Assembly: GCA_021613535.1 (NCBI GenBank)
Contig: CP075497.1
Location: 13,454,001 to 13,518,000, forward strand
Direction of reading: 5' to 3'
Length of the DNA stretch: 64,000 nt
Source: Adineta vaga
Taxonomy: Eukaryota > Rotifera
This document shows, in pieces, positions 59,860-64,000 of the stretch; the stretch's first letter is position 1; each line of letters begins with the position of its first letter. A model generated the notes under the pieces. That model saw only the letters and a list, made by a program, of their open reading frames with translations, was not told the DNA's origin and ran no database searches. Both the position numbers and the translations under genes were made by a program.

Positions 59860-61371
59860 TTAAGTTATAACAAGAAAATCATGTCTTTTGAATCCATCGA
59901 ACCACAATCGTCTGTAATTTTCATTTGGTAACAGCCGATAATATTGTTGATCATCCATTTGGATATAGCCAACAAGTTCTTGAGTTTTTACGCCTTCACC
60001 AGTCTCATTCAACACATCACACTGACGAATTGTTGTGCTTTCTTGACTTCTAGCACTTACAAAGAGACAGAAATGACAACCAAAATTTTTAAATGATTGA
60101 TCTTTCTGTGACAGATCTTTTTCCATTTTCTCATTAACATCGAGCATAAAGTTGTAAAGCGAACGTAATCTCTGTGGCTGTTGACTGTAGATGCCAATAC
60201 GTGGAGCAGGTGTCATCCAAACAAGGCCAAAATCATTTTTCTCATAAGACTTCAGGCTGAATGAAATGCTTTTCAAACTTTCCACAGTTGCCACAGTTTT
60301 TTGTTTATACCCACTATATTTTTCTTTGGCCTTCTGTAACTTCGCTCTAATATTTTTCACATAGGTTTCGCCAAGCTACAAGGAAAATGCAAGAAATGAG
60401 CAAATAAATATAGCATGTTTCATCCATAGTTGTCTCTGTTCTGGGCTGAGGGTATGGATGTGAGCAAAAAGAAAAATATCATCCTGGCTCTCATACCCAC
60501 AACTTCTTTCGCGAAAATTAGAGGCTTCGAGTACTGCGCTCAATGCAAACCATCTTGCCACCTTCCACTGTGTATTATCTCGGAGAACTTACTTCATTTT
60601 CTGCTCTTGCTTCACTACAATATTCTTCCATTGGAACACACAGATGACAATGCCAAGGAGTATTATGTTCCTGATACCTAGAGCGAGAAATGCAACGAAA
60701 GTAGCTCTTTTTGTATCTTACTACAGAACTTTCAGTCACGTTACACTTACCAACAACCGCGATGAAATGATAAAATCTAGTACGAAAATGAAACAGAAGG
60801 AATATTATCAATTATTCAAAAGATAGTCTTTTAACATTTGACTAATTTTTGAAATAGCGAATATAGGGGTACCAAAACTCTCTTCTATCCCATGCAGCTA
60901 GAAGAGTTCATTTGAGTTACAAGCTATAAATACTCACTCAGGCTAACCGGAAAATTTGGCGGGCTTTTGTGTATTCTATTTTTTTAAAATGAGGCATCTG
61001 GAAATCAAGGTATTGAATAGTCTATTGCCTGCATAAGTTTTCTTTCGAAGCACACTCGATAGTACTTACGGCTTCTTTATCATATTCTGGTCTGCTTTCC
61101 AAAAATTTTGTAACAAGAGACATTGTCTTGTCGATTTCATTTGACTGTGGCTTCTCGCTGACATTTCCGTTCGTTTGTCGTACAATAAAGTGTGGCCGCG
61201 GGCTGAATTTATCGAAGACTAATTCCACCAAGTCTCCAGCATCTGGAACGCCACGTTATGGAAATGGAAGTCGAACGTAAGTGTTCTGACGAGCAGTAGC
61301 CTAAACATATCATGGTGAAAAATTAGATAGAAATGATGATATAAACTGAGGTTTTGAAAAGATCTTACCAT
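59860..61371 (-). CDS. Unrecognised three-exon gene, with in-frame TAA
   Basis: I do not recognise the family. The first coding exon would be only the ATG (61371-61369), followed by a 68-nt intron. Exon 2 is 61300-61070 (ATARQNTYVRLPF...) and exon 3 is 60375-59860, all in phase 0, giving about 249 residues. Exon 2 has a TAA at 61258-61256 (RLPFP, stop, RGVPDAGDLVELVFDKF); a single C-to-T change of CAA would explain it. Exon 3 starts LGETYVKNIRAKLQKAKEKY, suggesting a short amphipathic helix, then FGLVWMTPAPRIGIYSQQPQRLRSLYNF and later EGVKTQELVGYIQMDDQQYYRLLP and YRRLWFDGFKRHDF. The protein is soluble, without signal peptide or membrane segment. The second intron is 694 nt, long for this genome. 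Confidence 0.5.
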
Positions 61372-61570
61372 ATTTTCTAAAGTCGAAAGTTACAGTTCGT
61401 TAACTGGAAGAAATTATGTTTCTTTATGTGAGTTACTTCGTGTTCTATATTTATACATTTTTTTTCACTGGGAAAAAACATACTTTTGCTTTCTAGGTTT
61501 TTTCCCGGTTCTTATTTCGAGTGAGTCACTATATGTTTATTGAGTTTTTATTGCACTCTTTTTCTAATCT

Positions 61571-61640
61571 CGAGGGTGTGGGTGTGGGTGTTATATAGAG
61601 AATACCTACACCCACAGCGGCATCCACACCACACCCTCAT
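61571..61640. repeat. Telomere-like block with facing halves
   Basis: GAGGGTGTGGGTGTGGGTG followed 30 bp later by CACCCACAGCGGCATCC and CACACCCTCATCCACCC; then a short (TA)n at about 61650-61662. Confidence 0.75.
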
Positions 61641-61662
61641 CCACCCATATATATATATATAT

Positions 61663-62097
61663 AAGTAGAGAATACTATAGATGGTGTGTAACACAAAAAT
61701 CTTCATAGAGTCCGTACGAATCCATCCTTTATATTCTTTTATCTTTAGGTTGTATTTATAGAATTTGATAAAGCTTCATTGCGTTGTTAGTAGACTATCA
61801 TAATTAGGAAAAAGAATTGCTTCGAATCGTGTATGCATTTTTTAACGTTCCTAGTCAAGTCTGAATATACGCCTTCATGATATGTCTATAAATCTCACCT
61901 GTTTATTGTGAAAATATACTTCAGAACGTTGTTGTTGTTATATCATAGTTAACAATTTGATTATATGATACAGAAGATGAAATCATCTCGAGAATTTGAT
62001 TCCGTAATCGTTTTTTATTTTAAAATTAAACTTTTGAAACAATAAGAGAAAAACATAAAATCAGCTTGATTAAATGATAGTAGTGAATGTAAATTTT
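61663..62097. other. Intergenic, no gene seen
   Basis: AT-rich, featureless. Confidence 0.4.
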
Positions 62098-64000
62098 TTA
62101 ATCTAAATTCTCGATATAACAATCTATCATTGATACAGGTTGTAGAGACATTTTTCGCTTCTTTTGTTTAGTTGTTGAAAATATTGGTTGATCTTTCTTG
62201 ATCTATATAAGAACGATAATGTTCACTATGTGAATAAATTTAGATTTTACTCACTATATATTCAAGTTCATTAGAATATTCAATAGATGAACTTATTGAT
62301 TTTGGTGCAGATGCAGTACGTGATATCTGTCGTGACTTAATATTATCTTTATGATACTGATCATGAAGAGACGAATTGATCTTTCAAAGTGAAAATCATA
62401 TTGATTTAATTATTTTACAAACGAAAAAGCAAACCTTAATCTGTTCAATATTTTCTTCGACACCATTCAAATAAAAATCTTCATTTTTATCAATGTAATC
62501 AATTATTTTCTTATCCATACTTGTTCGACGATGCAATAATACAAACATGATAGTCATAACAAGAACCTATACATAGATAAACAAAGAAATTTTCCTAGAA
62601 ATCCTTCGATGAAAATACAAACTTTAACTGGTTGAGTAAATAGAATCGATGAAAAAAAACCGATAAATAATGATCCAAGCCATTTTTCAATTTTCTCACT
62701 ACCAAATTCGATTCCTCGTGCAATAATCACCAATATAGAAACAGCAAATATGATACATGAGAGACCATAAACAATGAATAAATTCCACCATGGTAATGAT
62801 CTACGAGTTTTGATCTTTCTTCGATTTGTCGTTATCATTTCTATCGACTCTAATTGTTTGAGAACTCGAAGTATAGGTGATATTTCATATATAGAACGAC
62901 GTTTTCTTATTCGTCGAAATAACATCACAAAACACATGCTTGGAATAAAAAGAAGTATATCACAAATGATTCCAATACTAATCTGATTGAAAAAAACAAA
63001 ATGTTTTTAAAAGTTTAAATGAAAATCACAAACCTGTTCTCGACTGAATTCAAATGGACCAATGATAAATCTATGTAGATTTGTGGTATTAGTTTTAATA
63101 TCTTGTGTCTGATCATAATATAAAATATCTAATAACATAGCTGTAAAGAGAAGAACAAAACAACATGTACATCGTTGAACACGTGTAAAATGATTTGAAA
63201 GTGGTCGAGAAAAAATTGAATACCATAAATGTTCATCCGAAATATTGTGATAAACATTATGAGAAATATTAAATCGAAATTTATGTTTTTCATAATTACT
63301 TGCCAACGGAAAAGTATATTTTGTCTAGAAAATACAAGAATTAGGACACATTTAATTAAAAAGAACAATGAATATTTTACTGATAAAGTCATTTTTTCTG
63401 CTGTTAACAATTGTCGACAGATAAAATGAAATTTTTCCATCGTTTGTAAATCACGTACAATAAAATAATTAATGAACCATGAACCTTGTGAAAGTCTATT
63501 TGAATTATTTAACCAAATACGTAAATTCATCAGTTTTCCTAATGGTTGAGGTACAGCCAAAAGGAACGAATCAATTGATCCACGTTGAAGAATTTTTTTA
63601 TCAGAATTAAACAACATACGAACATCTGTCGTATTATTGATACCTGATAAATTAAATTCAACCTAAAATAATAATTCATAGAATTGATATAATCAATTAA
63701 TTTCAATATTTTACTTGAGAATTAGCTTCAGATTTCTTTCCTATTCCAGTAAATACAAGTATTTGATAAAAATATTTATCAGTTGATTGATTATGCGGCA
63801 AAATACTTACTGACAACTAAAAGTTCAGATATATATATGTATATATAAATATTTTGTTAAAGAAATTGTTTATTACAAACTTTTTCCTCATCTTTCTTAT
63901 CTTCACGTCGAGAATAAATCAAACATACGGTATACACAAACATAAGAATAATAACAGTTAAGTAAATTGTTCGATTTTTATCAAAACTAGCATTAGCAAA
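62098..64000 (-). CDS. Polycystin-1-like protein, short form (TM-PLAT-TM), 5' end outside window
   Basis: Eight exons on the minus strand, all in phase 0 with short introns: 64000-63881 (partial), 63816-63715, 63662-63381, 63324-63034, 62982-62623, 62566-62435, 62380-62255, 62202-62098. The first has a membrane helix (TIYLTVIILMFVYTVCLIY), as follows the GPS site in polycystin-1. Exons 2-3 form a PLAT/LH2 domain (VEFNLSGINNTTDVRMLF...LRIWLNNSN...WFINYFIVRDLQTMEKFHF). Exon 4 has DEHLWYSIFSRPLSNHFTRVQR and a second helix, exon 5 the third to fifth helices (PWWNLFIVYGLSCIIFAV; SLFIGFFSSILFTQPVK), all characteristic of PKD1-type proteins. After one more helix (VLVMTIMFVLLHRR) and a charged tail the protein ends at TAA 62098. 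The polycystin channel half (about six further helices) is absent. No lesions. Confidence 0.8.

Noticed and set aside
1-64000. CRISPR array, prokaryotic operon or viral genome
   Set aside because: No regular direct repeats with unique spacers and no prokaryotic gene organisation; spliced eukaryotic genes throughout.

Overview
The window is eukaryotic nuclear DNA, and a bdelloid rotifer (Adineta/Rotaria-like) is the best guess. The evidence is: an AT-rich background; multi-exon genes with very short GT-AG introns (about 45-65 nt); dispersed G-rich blocks built on TGTGGG/TGAGGG, which resemble the TGTGGG telomere repeat known from Adineta; and gene families that are abundant in bdelloid genomes (FG-GAP/VCBS membrane proteins, NHL-repeat proteins, rhodopsin-like 7TM receptors, LDLa/EGF/7TM receptors, F-box proteins). 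The species cannot be fixed from sequence alone.

Layout. 0-8.8 kb: tail of an F-box/LRR gene, a broken fragment of the FG-GAP family, an inverted-repeat element, a GNAT acetyltransferase interrupted by TGA, an intact two-exon secreted NHL-repeat gene and a PIF1-type helicase fragment. 9.5-14.1 kb: a two-exon 7TM receptor, then a repeat-dense stretch with minisatellite, small palindromic elements and a MULE-type element. 14.8-22.5 kb: a ten-exon gene with three tandem copies of an undescribed Cys-rich transmembrane module followed by seven FG-GAP repeats; one of its introns is swollen to 1.5 kb by two nested inverted-repeat elements. 22.9-23.2 kb: a broken FG-GAP fragment on the other strand. 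23.7-34.0 kb: a nested transposon complex. A Tnp2-like (CACTA/EnSpm-type) element with matched inverted ends carries a decayed transposase and a BEN-domain companion ORF, and has a 3.87-kb hAT element inserted 1 bp past the BEN ORF stop, with a perfect 8-bp target duplication.

35.3-52.1 kb: a pogo-like MITE touching an 86-bp perfect palindrome, then two broken copies of the same LDLa/EGF/7TM receptor in opposite orientation (35.9-40.4 kb plus, 47.7-52.1 kb minus). Between them lie an F-box gene, a two-exon 7TM receptor and a beta-galactosidase (GH35) relic with eleven in-frame stops but an unshifted frame over about 815 bp. 52.1-64.0 kb: an unrecognised multi-exon membrane protein, a decayed M28/PA aminopeptidase, an intronless Cys-rich multi-membrane protein, an unrecognised three-exon gene and the 3' part of a short polycystin-1-like gene (TM-PLAT-TM) that runs off the window end.

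There is no operon logic here. The genes look mostly like receptors, secreted proteins and membrane proteins, interspersed with transposons, telomere-like repeats and many disabled copies. That combination suggests, without proving, a subtelomeric or accessory part of the genome. Several otherwise clean genes are interrupted by one base in a homopolymer run, so assembly error must be considered before calling them dead. No tRNA or rRNA gene and no CRISPR array was supported.
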